64,000 nucleotides of DNA, taken from NCBI RefSeq assembly GCF_009601685.2, contig NZ_CP045701.2:1054001-1118000 (forward strand), in the 5' to 3' direction. The notes under the pieces are model-generated. The model had not been told where the DNA came from. It did no database searches and worked only from the letters and a program-made list of their open reading frames with translations. Numbering within the stretch: position 1 is the first letter of the stretch; every line of letters begins with the position of its first letter. The position numbers and the translations under genes are program-made. This document shows positions 1-11,400 of this stretch, in pieces. This stretch comes from Pseudomonas brassicacearum (lineage in GTDB: Bacteria > Pseudomonadota > Gammaproteobacteria > Pseudomonadales > Pseudomonadaceae).

Positions 1-1065
1 CAGCAGGCTGCCCAACTCGACCATCACCCAGTTGGCCGCCAGCTTGGCGTCGCCGCCGATGCTCACGACTTTCTCGAAGTAATCGGCCTGCTCGCGGCTG
101 GTGGCCAGGACGTTGGCGTCATAGCTCGACAGCCCGAACTGCGCCTGGAAGCGCTCGCGTTTTTGCGGCGGCAATTCTGGCAGGGTGGCGCGTACGTCAT
201 TGAGGAACGAGTTCTCGATGACCACCGGTAGCAGGTCCGGGTCGGGGAAGTAACGGTAGTCGTTGGCTTCCTCTTTACTGCGCATCGGACGGGTCTCGTC
301 CTTGTTCGGGTCGTACAGGCGGGTCTGCTGGATGACCTTGCCACCGTCCTCGATCAGTTCGATCTGGCGCTGGATCTCGCTGTTGATCGCCTTCTCGATG
401 AAGCGGAACGAGTTGACGTTCTTGATCTCGCAGCGGGTGCCGAACTCGACCTGGCCCTTGGGGCGGATCGACACGTTGCAGTCGCAACGCAGCGAGCCTT
501 CGGCCATGTTGCCGTCGCAAATGCCCAGGTAGCGCACCAATGCGTGGATCGCCTTGACGTAGGCCACGGCTTCCTTGGCGCTGCGCATGTCCGGCTCGGA
601 AACGATTTCCAGCAGCGGCGTGCCGGCACGGTTCAGGTCGATGCCGGTGGCGCCGTTGAACTCTTCGTGCAGGCTCTTGCCCGCGTCTTCTTCCAGATGC
701 GCACGGGTGATGCCGACACGCTTGACCGTGCCGTCTTCCAGGGCGATGTCCAGGTGGCCCTTGCCGACGATCGGCAATTCCATCTGGCTGATCTGGTAGC
801 CCTTGGGCAGGTCCGGGTAGAAGTAGTTCTTGCGGGCGAACACGTTGTGCTGGCCGATCTCGGCGTCAATCGCCAGGCCGAACATCACCGCCATGCGCAC
901 CGCTTCGGCGTTGAGCACCGGCAGCACGCCGGGCATGCCCAGGTCGACCAGGCTGGCCTGGGTGTTGGGCTCGGAGCCGAACGTGGTGGAACTACCGGAA
1001 AAGATTTTCGACCGGGTGGTGAGCTGGGTATGAATCTCCAGCCCGATCACGACTTCCCATTGCAT
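1..1065 (-). CDS. gatB: Aspartyl/glutamyl-tRNA amidotransferase subunit B (3' end outside window)
   Basis: GatB binds misacylated Glu-tRNA(Gln)/Asp-tRNA(Asn) and phosphorylates the side-chain carboxylate so that GatA-derived ammonia can amidate it. The reverse-strand reading starts [15 protein letters not shown] and continues through [24 protein letters not shown] and [10 protein letters not shown], all hallmarks of the GatB/E cradle domain. The ATG at 1065 has an AGGAG-like site just upstream and lies 10 nt after the gatA stop, so gatC-gatA-gatB form one operon. About 355 codons are visible; the C-terminal helical/YqeY part lies beyond position 1. Confidence 0.96.
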   Translation of the reverse strand, partial: MQWEVVIGLEIHTQLTTRSKIFSGSSTTFGSEPNTQASLVDLGMPGVLPVLNAEAVRMAVMFGLAIDAEIGQHNVFARKNYFYPDLPKGYQISQMELPIVGKGHLDIALEDGTVKRVGITRAHLEEDAGKSLHEEFNGATGIDLNRAGTPLLEIVSEPDMRSAKEAVAYVKAIHALVRYLGICDGNMAEGSLRCDCNVSIRPKGQVEFGTRCEIKNVNSFRFIEKAINSEIQRQIELIEDGGKVIQQTRLYDPNKDETRPMRSKEEANDYRYFPDPDLLPVVIENSFLNDVRATLPELPPQKRERFQAQFGLSSYDANVLATSREQADYFEKVVSIGGDAKLAANWVMVELGSLL

Positions 1066-1075
1066 GTGTTTCTCC

Positions 1076-2527
1076 TCAGAAGCCGGTTGGGGTGCGGGTG
1101 TGCCAGTCAGTGTGTAACTGATACTGGTGGGCAACGTTCAACAGGCGGCCTTCCTGGAAATACGGCGCGAGCAATTGCACGCCCACCGGCAGGCCATCGA
1201 CGAAACCGGCCGGCATGGACAGGCCCGGCAAACCGGCGAGGTTGGCGGTGATGGTGTAGACGTCTTCCAGGTACTCGGCAACCGGGTCACTGGTCTTGGC
1301 GCCCAGTTTCCAGGCCGGGTTCGGCGTGGTCGGGCCGAGGATGATGTCGACCTCGTTGAAGGCGGCCATGAAGTCGTTCTTCACCAGGCGACGGATTTTC
1401 TGCGCCTTGAGGTAGTAGGCATCGTAGTAGCCGGCGGACAGCGCGTAGGCGCCGACCATGATCCGGCGCTGCACTTCGGCGCCGAAGCCTTCGCCACGGG
1501 AGCGCTTGTACAGGTCGATCAGGTTTTCCGGGTTCTCGCAGCGATAGCCGAAGCGCACGCCGTCGAAACGCGACAGGTTCGAGGACGCTTCTGCCGGGGC
1601 GATCACGTAGTACGCGGGAATCGCGTGCTGCATGTTCGGCAGGCTGATTTCCTTGATGACGGCGCCGAGCTTCTCCAGCTCCTTGACGCTGTTGTGGACC
1701 AGCTCGGCGATGCGCGGGTCGAGACCGGCACTGAAGTATTCCTTCGGCACGCCGATGCGCAGGCCTTGCAGCGAGCCGTTGAGGCTGGCGCTGTAGTCCG
1801 GCACAGGCTCATCGATGCTGGTGGAGTCGTTCGGGTCGAAGCCGGCCATGCCTTGCAGCAGGATTGCGCAGTCTTCGGCAGTGCGGGCCAGCGGGCCACC
1901 CTGGTCGAGGCTGGAGGCATAGGCGATCATGCCCCAGCGCGAGACGCGACCATAGGTGGGCTTGAGGCCGGTGAGGTTGGTGAACGCCGCTGGCTGGCGA
2001 ATCGAGCCGCCGGTGTCGGTGGCAGTGGCGGCCGGCAACAGGCGCGCGGCCACGGCGGCGGCGGAACCACCGGACGAGCCGCCCGGTACGTGCTCCAGGT
2101 TCCAGGGGTTTTTCACCGGGCCGTAGTAGCTCGACTCGTTGGCCGAACCCATGGCGAATTCGTCCATGTTGGTCTTGCCCAAAGTCACGGTGCCGGCGGC
2201 AGCCAGCTTGGCGACCACGGTGGCATCGTACGGCGCCTTGAAATTGTCGAGCATCTTCGAGCCGCAGCTGGTGCGGATGCCCAGGGTGCAGAACAGATCC
2301 TTGTGGGCAATCGGCGCGCCGAGCAGGGCGCCGCTTTCACCATCGGCGCGACGGGCGTCGGCGGCCTTGGCCTGGCCCAGGGCCAGTTCTTCGGTGAGGC
2401 TGATGAAACTGTTGAGCTGCGGGTCGAGCTGAGCGATGCGCGCCAGCAGGACTTTGGTCAGTTCTTCGGAGGAAAACTTTTTGTCGGCGAGTCCGCGGGC
2501 GATCTCGGCCAGGGTCATGTGATGCAT
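1076..2527 (-). CDS. gatA: Aspartyl/glutamyl-tRNA amidotransferase subunit A
   Basis: This is the glutaminase/amidase subunit of GatCAB, which releases ammonia from glutamine for tRNA-dependent amidation. The 483-residue protein is of full family length. The amidase-signature Ser-Ser-Lys triad is visible: Lys in [10 protein letters not shown], the Gly/Ser-rich segment [11 protein letters not shown], and Ser in [12 protein letters not shown]. The start chosen is [15 protein letters not shown]; a second ATG three codons inside is possible. It lies 16 nt after gatC and 10 nt before gatB on the same strand. Confidence 0.97.
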   Translation of the reverse strand: MHHMTLAEIARGLADKKFSSEELTKVLLARIAQLDPQLNSFISLTEELALGQAKAADARRADGESGALLGAPIAHKDLFCTLGIRTSCGSKMLDNFKAPYDATVVAKLAAAGTVTLGKTNMDEFAMGSANESSYYGPVKNPWNLEHVPGGSSGGSAAAVAARLLPAATATDTGGSIRQPAAFTNLTGLKPTYGRVSRWGMIAYASSLDQGGPLARTAEDCAILLQGMAGFDPNDSTSIDEPVPDYSASLNGSLQGLRIGVPKEYFSAGLDPRIAELVHNSVKELEKLGAVIKEISLPNMQHAIPAYYVIAPAEASSNLSRFDGVRFGYRCENPENLIDLYKRSRGEGFGAEVQRRIMVGAYALSAGYYDAYYLKAQKIRRLVKNDFMAAFNEVDIILGPTTPNPAWKLGAKTSDPVAEYLEDVYTITANLAGLPGLSMPAGFVDGLPVGVQLLAPYFQEGRLLNVAHQYQLHTDWHTRTPTGF

Positions 2528-2543
2528 GAGAGGCTCTTTCCCT

Positions 2544-2831
2544 TTAGTCGATGACTTTCGGAACCAGGTACAGGCCGTTTTCGACCGCTGGTGCGATGGA
2601 CTGGTAGGCCTCGCGATGATTGGATTCGGTCACGACGTCGGCGCGCAGGCGCTGGCTGGCTTCCAGTGGGTGTGCCAGCGGTTCGATACCGTCGGTATTG
2701 ACCGCCTGCATCTCGTCGACCAGCCCCAGAATGCTGTTCAGGGCAGAAGTAATGTGTGGAAGATCGGCTTCATTGAGGCCCAGGCAGGCCAGATGAGCGA
2801 TTTTTTCCACGTCGGAGCGTTCAAGCGCCAT
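2544..2831 (-). CDS. gatC: Aspartyl/glutamyl-tRNA amidotransferase subunit C
   Basis: This small subunit (95 residues) wraps around GatA and stabilises the GatAB complex. It has the family N-terminus ([15 protein letters not shown]) and the conserved C-terminal tail with LRADVVTE and a YLVPKVID ending. It is the first gene of the gatCAB operon and is read divergently from mreB across a 372-nt spacer that must hold both promoters and a hairpin element. Confidence 0.96.
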   Translation of the reverse strand: MALERSDVEKIAHLACLGLNEADLPHITSALNSILGLVDEMQAVNTDGIEPLAHPLEASQRLRADVVTESNHREAYQSIAPAVENGLYLVPKVID

Positions 2832-2928
2832 GGGATTCTCCAGTGGAAAACAAAACGGACGCAGTCTGTCCGTGTGTTAGATTGTCGGAACACTACCGCA
2901 TTTCTACGGCCGTGGTGCCCTGTATCAC

Positions 2929-3059
2929 AAGTGCTGTTCCTTTTTGACGGCGTCTATTACCGTCATGCTGCGTTGCCGCTTCTCGCCATAGCGGGCTATG
3001 ACTCGTCGCGGCGCCTTGCCTGACGACAATAGCCACTCGTCAAAGAAGGAACGCATTTG
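2929..3059. repeat. Imperfect hairpin element in the gatC-mreB spacer
   Basis: The outer arms are complementary with a few mismatches: GTTCCTTTTTGACG at 2936-2949 against CGTCAAAGAAGGAAC at 3038-3052, with further pairing inside (GTCTATTACCGTCA against TGACGACAATAGCC). The apex is a small palindrome, CATAGC-N2-GCTATG. Read on the minus strand the core holds TCAGGCAAGGCG, GAGAAGCGG and AACGCAGCATGA, blocks that recur in the same order in the murA-hisG spacer. The rest of the 372-nt spacer shows no gene. Confidence 0.7.
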
Positions 3060-3191
3060 CGAAACAGGGCACTGGCCGCGATTGTGGGGTTTGGTGCACA
3101 GAAAAGCGGCCAATTTAACATATTGGCGCCTTGCCCAAAATCCCTGTCGTTGTTAGAGTTTGCCGCACTTTTTTACCCACGCGTTGCCTAG

Positions 3192-4241
<1,050 letters not shown>

Positions 4242-4270
4242 ATTGGCTGGATCGTCTAGGTTGTTCGCTC

Positions 4271-4296
4271 CGGGCAGCACTTTGCAGTGCTGCCCG
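4271..4296 (+). promoter_or_regulatory. Intergenic stem-loop between mreB and mreC
   Basis: An 11-bp perfect stem (CGGGCAGCACT paired with AGTGCTGCCCG) closes a 4-nt loop 30 nt after the mreB stop. No T-run follows, so it is not a classical terminator. It could act as an attenuator or 3'-end stabiliser that keeps mreB expression above mreCD. Confidence 0.6.
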
Positions 4297-4380
4297 TTGG
4301 CGTTTATCTTCTGTCATTCGTATCCAGGCCGGTTTGATGCCGTATGAATAAAGAAAACATTTGCCTGGGAGGAGCGGCCT

Positions 4381-5517
4381 ATTAAACCGCTTTTCGCCAA
4401 AGGCCCCTCATTGGGTGTGCGCCTGCTGGTGCTGACCGTGCTTTCGGTCGCGCTGATGGTGGTCGATGCCCGCTTCACGCTGCTCAAGCCTGTACGCAGC
4501 CAGATGTCGCTGGTGTTGATGGAGTCCTACTGGATCACCGACCTGCCGCAGCGCTTGTGGCAAGGTGTCGCCAGCCAGTTTGGCAGCCGGACCGAATTGG
4601 TCGCCGAAAACGAAAAACTCAAGACCGAAAACCTGCTGCTGCAGGGGCGCATGCAGAAGCTGGCGGCCCTCACCGAGCAGAACGTGCGGCTGCGTGAGTT
4701 GCTCAATTCTTCTGCGCTGGTCAACGAGAAGGTCGAAGTGGCCGAATTGATCGGCATGGACCCCAACCCCTTCACCCACCGCATCATCATCAACAAGGGC
4801 GAGCGCGACGGCGTGGTCCTCGGCCAGCCGGTGCTCGACGCCCGGGGCCTGATGGGCCAGGTGGTGGAGTTGATGCCCTACACCTCCCGGGTGCTGCTGC
4901 TGACCGATACCACCCACAGCATTCCCGTGCAGGTCAATCGCAACGGCTTGCGCGCGATTGCCAGCGGCACCGGCAACCCGGAACGCCTGGAACTGCGCCA
5001 TGTGGCCGACACTGCCGACATCAAGGAAGGCGACCTGCTGGTCAGCTCAGGTCTTGGCCAGCGCTTCCCGGCTGGTTATCCGGTGGCAATGGTCAAGGAG
5101 GTCATCCATGACTCCGGCCAGCCGTTTGCCATCGTTCGCGCGGTGCCGACGGCTGCATTGAATCGCAGCCGCTACCTGCTGCTGGTATTCAGCGACAACC
5201 GCACGCCCGAAGAGCGTGCCAACGACGCCGCCGTGGCCCAGGAAGCCCAGGATCGGCAGAGCGGCGAGGCGGCCGCCACGGCGACAGCCCCTGCCACCGT
5301 GCCGAAACCACAAGTGCCGGCACCCGCTACGGCGGCTCCGGCCACCACACCGGCGGCAACCCCGGCCACTGCACCCGCCGCGGCTGCTGTGAAACCGACC
5401 CGGTCGGCCACCCACGCGCCCGCCGCGCAGCCAGCTCAGCCAGCCCGGCCCGCCGCCAAACCGCCAGCCTCCACGCCGGCCACCGCGCCAGCCCCCAGGG
5501 GAGCACGAGAAGAATGA
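4381..5517 (+). CDS. mreC: Rod shape-determining protein MreC (probable ATT start)
   Basis: MreC is a bitopic periplasmic scaffold of the elongasome that links MreB to PBP2. Seen here: a transmembrane helix near the N-terminus (LGVRLLVLTVLSVALMVV), a coiled coil (about residues 65-105), the beta-domain core (HRIIINKGERDGV, TDTTHSIPVQVNR, LLVSSGLGQRFPAGYP) and a long Pro/Ala-rich tail (about 290-378). There is no ATG or GTG near the N-terminus. The reading frame opens after a TGA at 4345-4347. An ideal GGGAGGAG at 4367-4374 sits 6 nt before ATT at 4381, while the nearest standard start, TTG at 4411, has a weak site and would cut off IKPLFAKGPS. I therefore chose ATT. The gene overlaps mreD by 4 nt. 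Confidence 0.85.
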   Translation: MKPLFAKGPSLGVRLLVLTVLSVALMVVDARFTLLKPVRSQMSLVLMESYWITDLPQRLWQGVASQFGSRTELVAENEKLKTENLLLQGRMQKLAALTEQNVRLRELLNSSALVNEKVEVAELIGMDPNPFTHRIIINKGERDGVVLGQPVLDARGLMGQVVELMPYTSRVLLLTDTTHSIPVQVNRNGLRAIASGTGNPERLELRHVADTADIKEGDLLVSSGLGQRFPAGYPVAMVKEVIHDSGQPFAIVRAVPTAALNRSRYLLLVFSDNRTPEERANDAAVAQEAQDRQSGEAAATATAPATVPKPQVPAPATAAPATTPAATPATAPAAAAVKPTRSATHAPAAQPAQPARPAAKPPASTPATAPAPRGAREE

Positions 5518-6002
5518 GCAGTACCCAATCCGGTAACGGCTGGATGGTCTGGTTGACCTTCGCCATCGGCCTGTTGCTCAGTGTTTCGCCGCTGCCGCAG
5601 TTCATGGAAATCCTGCGCCCACTGTGGCTGGCCCTGTTGCTGGCTTTCTGGGCGCTGGCCTTGCCGCACAAGGTCGGCATGGTCACCGCCTGGTGCCTGG
5701 GCCTGGCCGAAGATGTGCTTTATGGCACGTTGCTTGGGCAGAACGCACTGATCCTGACGCTGATCACCTTCCTGGTGCTGTCGTTGCAACAACGCCTGCG
5801 GATGTTCCCCATGTGGCAACAATGCCTGGTGATCCTGGTGATCTTCGGCCTGGCGCAGCTGGTGCAATTGTGGCTCAGCGCGCTGACCGGCAATCGCCAG
5901 CCGACCCTGGCGCTGGTGTTGCCGGCCCTGGTCAGTGCCTTGCTCTGGCCATGGGTCAGCTTCGGTTTGCGTGGCCTGCGCCTGCGTTTCAAAATCAACT
6001 GA
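5514..6002 (+). CDS. mreD: Rod shape-determining protein MreD
   Basis: This is a polytopic inner-membrane component of the elongasome. The 162-residue protein is almost entirely hydrophobic with about five transmembrane segments (for example MVWLTFAIGLLLSVSPL, LWLALLLAFWALALP, LILTLITFLVLSL). The family motif PHKVGMVTAWCLGLAEDVLYGTLLG is present. The start overlaps the mreC stop as ATGA, indicating translational coupling. Confidence 0.95.
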   Translation: MSSTQSGNGWMVWLTFAIGLLLSVSPLPQFMEILRPLWLALLLAFWALALPHKVGMVTAWCLGLAEDVLYGTLLGQNALILTLITFLVLSLQQRLRMFPMWQQCLVILVIFGLAQLVQLWLSALTGNRQPTLALVLPALVSALLWPWVSFGLRGLRLRFKIN

Positions 6003-6240
6003 TTCGGTCAGGATATCTACACTTTTTTGATGACTTACATCCCTGGGGCCAAAGATTGAATCCCGCTGGGCTCTGTAGGCGCTGGCGAAGCCTGCGATCT
6101 TTCGATCTTGATCTTTCGCTTGCGACTCGATTGTCCGGGACAAGATCGCAGCCTCGCTTCGCTCGTCAGCTTCTACACGGCGCAGCCCGGCGGAAGCAAT
6201 CTCTGGCCATAGAAGCCGGTCGCGTAAGGGAGATGTCTTG
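6003..6240. repeat. Inverted-repeat element between mreD and maf
   Basis: From about 6072 to 6178 there is a large imperfect inverted repeat: CTGTAGGCGCTGGCGAAGCCTGCGATC on the left and GATCGCAGCCTCG...GCTTCTACAC on the right. It is a divergent member of the GATCGCAGCC repeat family found at 14.7, 40.1, 45.8, 48.8 and 51.6 kb. No gene is visible in this spacer. Confidence 0.6.
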
Positions 6241-6837
6241 ATGAAACCGCTTTACCTCGCCTCAGGTTCGCCGCGTCGACGTGAACTGCTCACGCAGATC
6301 GGCGTGCCCTTTACCGCCATCGGCGCGGACATCGACGAAACTCCCCTGGACCACGAAACCCCTTCGGCCTATGTCGAGCGCCTGGCGCGCGGCAAGGCCG
6401 AGGCGGGGCGACGAGCCCTGGACGCCGGCATGGATGGCTGCGTGCTCGGGGCCGACACTGCCGTAGTGCTGGACGGGCGAATTCTCGGCAAGCCCGAGAA
6501 CCAGGCCGATGCCATGACGATGCTCTTGAGCCTGTCCGGTCGCGAGCATGAAGTTTTGACCGCCATTGCCATACTGGATGGGCAGCGTTGCGAATCCCGC
6601 GTTGTGCGCAGCCTGGTGCGCTTTCGTTCGATCACGGAACAGGAAGCGGCGGCCTACTGGGCCAGTGGCGAACCCCGGGACAAGGCTGGCGGCTATGGTA
6701 TTCAAGGGCTGGGCGCGGTGTTTGTCGCCGGGCTCGAAGGCAGTTATTCAGCCGTGGTCGGCCTGCCACTGTGCGAAACCGCAGAACTACTGGGCCATTT
6801 CGGCATACCCTGTTGGCAAACCTTGAACGCGCGCTGA
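6241..6837 (+). CDS. maf: Maf/YhdE-type nucleoside triphosphate pyrophosphatase
   Basis: Maf proteins hydrolyse non-canonical or pyrimidine NTPs (dTTP/UTP in the YhdE subgroup) to monophosphates; they were first noted as septum-formation inhibitors. The 198-residue protein has the N-terminal signature [10 protein letters not shown], the DIDETP segment and the active-site stretch [16 protein letters not shown], plus [10 protein letters not shown] near the end. The ATG at 6241 has AAGGGAGA 7 nt upstream and is preferred to the TTG one codon earlier. The mreBCD-maf-rng order is conserved in gammaproteobacteria. Confidence 0.95.
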   Translation: MKPLYLASGSPRRRELLTQIGVPFTAIGADIDETPLDHETPSAYVERLARGKAEAGRRALDAGMDGCVLGADTAVVLDGRILGKPENQADAMTMLLSLSGREHEVLTAIAILDGQRCESRVVRSLVRFRSITEQEAAAYWASGEPRDKAGGYGIQGLGAVFVAGLEGSYSAVVGLPLCETAELLGHFGIPCWQTLNAR

Positions 6838-6893
6838 GCGCCGTCTGACTTGATGCGGCCATAATCGTGAACATGCCTGAACGAGACCCTGCC

Positions 6894-8351
6894 ATGAGTG
6901 AAGAGATCCTGATCAACATCACGCCGATGGAATCGCGCGTGGCGGTGGTTGAAAACGGTGTGCTGCAAGAGGTCCACGTCGAGCGCACGCAAAAGCGTGG
7001 CATCGTCGGCAATATCTATAAAGGCAAGGTGGTGCGGGTGCTGCCGGGCATGCAGGCAGCCTTTGTCGACATCGGCCTGGACCGTGCGGCGTTCATTCAC
7101 GCTTCGGAAATTTCCATGCGCGAAGGGCCAGCGGTGGAGAGCATCAGCGCGTTGGTCCATGAAGGCCAGAGCCTGGTGGTGCAGGTCACCAAGGACCCCA
7201 TCGGCTCCAAGGGCGCGCGCCTGACCACGCAACTGTCGATTCCGTCGCGCTACCTGGTGTATATGCCGCGCACCGCCCATGTCGGCATTTCCCTGAAAAT
7301 CGAAGACGAAGCCGAGCGCGAGCGCCTCAAGCAGGTGGTCAGCGACTGCGTGGAAAAAGAAGGCATCAAGGAAGCCGGTGGGTTCATCCTGCGCACCGCC
7401 GCCGAAGGGGCCGGGGCCGATGAGATCCTGATGGACATCCGCTACCTGCGCAGGCTCTGGGACCAGATCGCTGCGCAGATCAAGACCATCGCCACCCCCA
7501 GCGTGATCTACGAAGACCTGGGCCTGGCGCTGCGGACCTTGCGCGACCTGGTCAGCCCCAAGATCGAGAAAATCCGCATCGACTCCCGGGAAACCTTCCA
7601 GAAAACCACCCAGTTCGTTGCCGAGCTGATGCCGGAAATCGCCGACCGCCTCGAGCATTACCCTGGCGAACGGCCGATTTTCGACCTGTACGGGGTCGAA
7701 GACGAAATCCAGAAAGCCCTTGAGCGCAAGGTACCGCTCAAGTCCGGGGGCTACCTGGTGGTGGATCCGGCCGAGGCCATGAGCACCATCGACGTCAACA
7801 CCGGGGCGTTCGTCGGCCATCGCAACCTGGAAGAAACCATCTTCAAGACCAACCTGGAAGCCGCCACGGCCATCGCCCGGCAACTGCGCCTGCGCAACCT
7901 GGGTGGGATCATCATCATCGACTTCATCGACATGGAGGATGAAGAGCACCAGCGCCAGGTGCTGCGGACCCTGGAAAAACAACTCGAACGCGACCACGCC
8001 AAGACCAACATCATCGGGATCACCGAGCTGGGCCTGGTGCAGATGACCCGCAAGCGCACCCGAGAAAGCCTCGAACAGGTGCTGTGCGAGCCGTGCAGCA
8101 GTTGCCAGGGCCGCGGCAAGCTCAAGACTCCGGAAACCGTGTGTTACGAAATCTTCCGGGAAATCCTCCGGGAGGCGCGCGCCTACCAGGCCACTGGCTA
8201 TAGAGTGTTGGCGAACCAGAAAGTGGTGGACCGCCTGCTCGATGAGGAGTCAGGCAACGTCGCGGAGCTGGAAGCGTTTATCGGACGCACGATTCGCTTC
8301 CAGGTGGAAACCATGTATTCCCAGGAACAATACGACGTGGTGTTGCTCTGA
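6894..8351 (+). CDS. rng: Ribonuclease G
   Basis: RNase G matures the 5' end of 16S rRNA and degrades some mRNAs. The 485-residue protein has an N-terminal S1-like domain (IYKGKVVRVLPGMQAAFVDIG), the DNase I-like catalytic core with the metal-binding acidic motifs (STIDVNTGAFVG and IIIIDFIDM) and the zinc-link pair CEPCSSC. It lacks the long C-terminal scaffold of RNase E. The start is set at ATG 6894 (MSEEILINITPMESR); an upstream in-frame GTG at 6867 adds nine residues without a clear ribosome site. Confidence 0.96.
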   Translation: MSEEILINITPMESRVAVVENGVLQEVHVERTQKRGIVGNIYKGKVVRVLPGMQAAFVDIGLDRAAFIHASEISMREGPAVESISALVHEGQSLVVQVTKDPIGSKGARLTTQLSIPSRYLVYMPRTAHVGISLKIEDEAERERLKQVVSDCVEKEGIKEAGGFILRTAAEGAGADEILMDIRYLRRLWDQIAAQIKTIATPSVIYEDLGLALRTLRDLVSPKIEKIRIDSRETFQKTTQFVAELMPEIADRLEHYPGERPIFDLYGVEDEIQKALERKVPLKSGGYLVVDPAEAMSTIDVNTGAFVGHRNLEETIFKTNLEAATAIARQLRLRNLGGIIIIDFIDMEDEEHQRQVLRTLEKQLERDHAKTNIIGITELGLVQMTRKRTRESLEQVLCEPCSSCQGRGKLKTPETVCYEIFREILREARAYQATGYRVLANQKVVDRLLDEESGNVAELEAFIGRTIRFQVETMYSQEQYDVVLL

Positions 8352-8411
8352 AGAGCTTGGGAAGCGGCGGGCCCGCGGATTTGATTGTCTTTGCCAGGGG
8401 AGCCCACTGAC

Positions 8412-11400
8412 ATGGAGCGTCTGACACGCATGATGGCGACGCTGACCCGTTGGGCGCTGGGACTGTGCGCGCTGCTGCTGGTGTTGCTGGCGTTGTACGT
8501 CAGCCTCGGTCGTGAGCTGGTCCCGCTGGTGGCCGAATACCGCGCCGACGTCCAGACCCGGGCCAGCGCCGCCTTGGGCATCCCCGTGCATATTGGCAAC
8601 CTCGACGGTAGCTGGAGCGCCCTGGCGCCGATCCTGGCGGCGCGCGACGTGGTGGTCGGCGAGGGTCCCAACGCCTTGCACCTGGATCAGGTGCGGGCCG
8701 TGCCTGACCTGTGGGATAGCCTGTTGGCGCGTCAGGTGCGCATCGCCCACCTGGAAGTCAGCGGCCTGAAGATCAGCCTCAAGGAGGGTGCCGACGGCAA
8801 GTGGGTCCTGGAAGGCCTGCCAGTGCAGGACGATCAGCCCCTCGATCCACAGCAACTGCTCGAGCGCATGCAGGTGGTTTCCAAGCTGTCGTTGCTCGAT
8901 AGCCAAGTGACCTTGCAGCCCCTTGAGCAACCACCGCTGACCCTCACCTACGTCGGTTTGAGCCTGCGCACCGGCGCCACCCATCAACGGCTGGACGCCC
9001 GCTTGACCCTGCCTGACGGTCAGCCCGTAGCGATCAACCTGCGTACCCGTATCCGCGCCAGTGATTGGAAGAATGGCCAGGCCGATGCCTACCTGAGCCT
9101 GCCGCAAAGCGACTGGTCCAAATGGCTGCCGAAACGCCTGACCCAACAATGGAATTTTTCCCGGATCAAGGCCGGTGGCGAGTTCTGGCTGAGCTGGGGG
9201 GACGGCACGGTGCAAAGCGCGGCCATGCGCTTGAACGCCCCTGACATCCAGGGCGCCTACGCCGAGCGCAAACCGGTGCAGATCCATAACCTGGCGCTCA
9301 ATGGATATTTCCAGCGTGGCGACCAGGGTTTTACCGCGACCTTCGATTCTTTGGCGATGAACCTGGGCGAAACCCGCTGGGAGTCACGTCTGCTACTGCA
9401 ACAGAGCAGCGCCACCGAAAAGGCCGAAGAGCGCTGGCACTTGCAGGCCGATCGCCTTGACCTGGCGCCGCTGACCCCATTGCTTCATGCCTTGGCGCCA
9501 TTGCCTGAAGGTGTCGCGACGGCCATCGACCGGCTCAAGGTGACCGGTGGTCTGCGCAATGTGCTGGTGGATTACCGGCCGCAGAATACCGGTGATCAAA
9601 AAATCAGTTTCGCCACGAATTTGGACACCGTGGGCTTTGATGCCTATCGCGGTGCCCCGGCTGCGCGCAATGTATCGGGGAGCCTGAGCGGCGACCTCGG
9701 TGGCGGCGAGCTGCGCATGGACAGCAAGGACTTTTCCTTGCACCTGGACCCGATTTTCGCCAAGCCCTGGCAGTACCTGCAGGCCAACGCCCGGCTGACC
9801 TGGAAACTCGACAAGCAAGGCTTCACCCTGATCGCGCCATATTTGAAGGTGCTGGGGGAGGAGGGCCGGATTGCTGGCGACTTCCTGATCCGCCTGCATT
9901 TCGACCACAGCCAGGAAGACTACATGGACCTGCGGGTCGGCCTGGTGGACGGTGACGGACGCTACACCGCCAAGTACTTGCCGGCGGTCCTCAGCCCGGC
10001 GCTGGATGAGTGGTTGCGCACGGCCATCGTCAAGGGGGCGGTGGACGAGGGCTTTTTCCAGTATCAAGGCTCGCTCAATCACGGAGCCGAGGACGCGGCG
10101 CGCAGTATCAGCCTGTTTTTCAAGGTGCATGATGCCGAACTGGCGTTCCAGCCGGGCTGGCCTTCGGTCAGCAAGGTCAGCGGCGATGTCTTTGTCGAAG
10201 ACAGCGGCGTGCGCATTTTCGCCAGCCAGGGCCAATTGCTCGATACCCAGGTCAAGGATGTTTCGGTGAACATTCCCCATGTACCCAGCGGGAAGAGTTC
10301 TCATCTGTTTCTGAATGGCCGGTTCGCTGGAGGCCTGGGCGACGGCCTGAAAATCCTCCAGAGCGCGCCGATCGGGACGGCCGAGACGTTCGCTGGCTGG
10401 GAGGGTGAGGGCGATCTGCAAGGCAGCGTGAAGCTCGACATCCCCCTGGTCAAAGGCGAGCAACCGAATATCCTGGTGGATTTCGCCACCGACAAGGCCC
10501 GTCTCAAGCTCAGCGAGCCGGTGCTGGAGCTGACCCAGCTCAAGGGCGATTTCCGCTTTGACAGCAACAAGGGCCTGAGCGGCAAGGGCATCAGTGCCCG
10601 GGCATTCGACCGGCCCGTGACCGCGCAGATTTTCGCCGAGGGTCGCGCTGGTGCGCTCAACACCCGGGTTACCGCGTCCGGGCAGGTAGAGGTCAAGAAA
10701 CTCACCCGTTGGCTGAATGTCACCCAGCCATTGCCGGTATCCGGTGTCGTACCCTACCGGTTGCAGGTGATCCTCGACGGCGCCGACAGCCAATTGTCGG
10801 TCAGTTCCAACCTCAAGGGCGTGGCGGTGGACCTGCCGGCACCCTTCGGCATGGCCGCCGATGTCGGGCGCGACACGGTGTTTCGCATGACCCTGCAAGG
10901 GCCGGAGCGGCGTTATTGGGTTGATTATGGCGACCTGGCCAGTTTCACTTACGCCGCGCCGAGCGGGAAAGTCGCCGACGGCCGCGGCGAATTGTTGCTG
11001 GGCGCTGGCGATGCCGTTCTGCCCGGGGCCAAAGGTTTGCGACTGCGCGGCTCACTGTCGGAACTGGACGTGAGCCCCTGGCAGGACCTGGTGAACAAGT
11101 ATGCCGGCCAGGATCCGGGCGGCAGTGCCAAGCAATTGCTCAGCAGCGTCGATCTGAGCATCGGCAAGCTCACGGCCATGGGCACGACCCTGGACCAGGC
11201 ATCGGTGCAACTGGATCGCAAGCCGGACGCCTGGGCCTTGCGGCTTGGCAGCCAGCAGGCCAAGGGCAATGTCAGCCTGCCAGACGCCAAGGCCGCCCCG
11301 ATTGGTATCAAGCTCGATTATGTGCGCCTGCCGGCCGCAGACCCGACGGTCCAGACCGATGAAAACGCTCCGGATCCGTTGGCGTCGGTCGATCCCAGCA

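Noticed and set aside
9393..10898. 501-codon open frame antisense to yhdP
   Set aside because: It is a high-GC shadow of a well-supported gene, with no ribosome site or family features.
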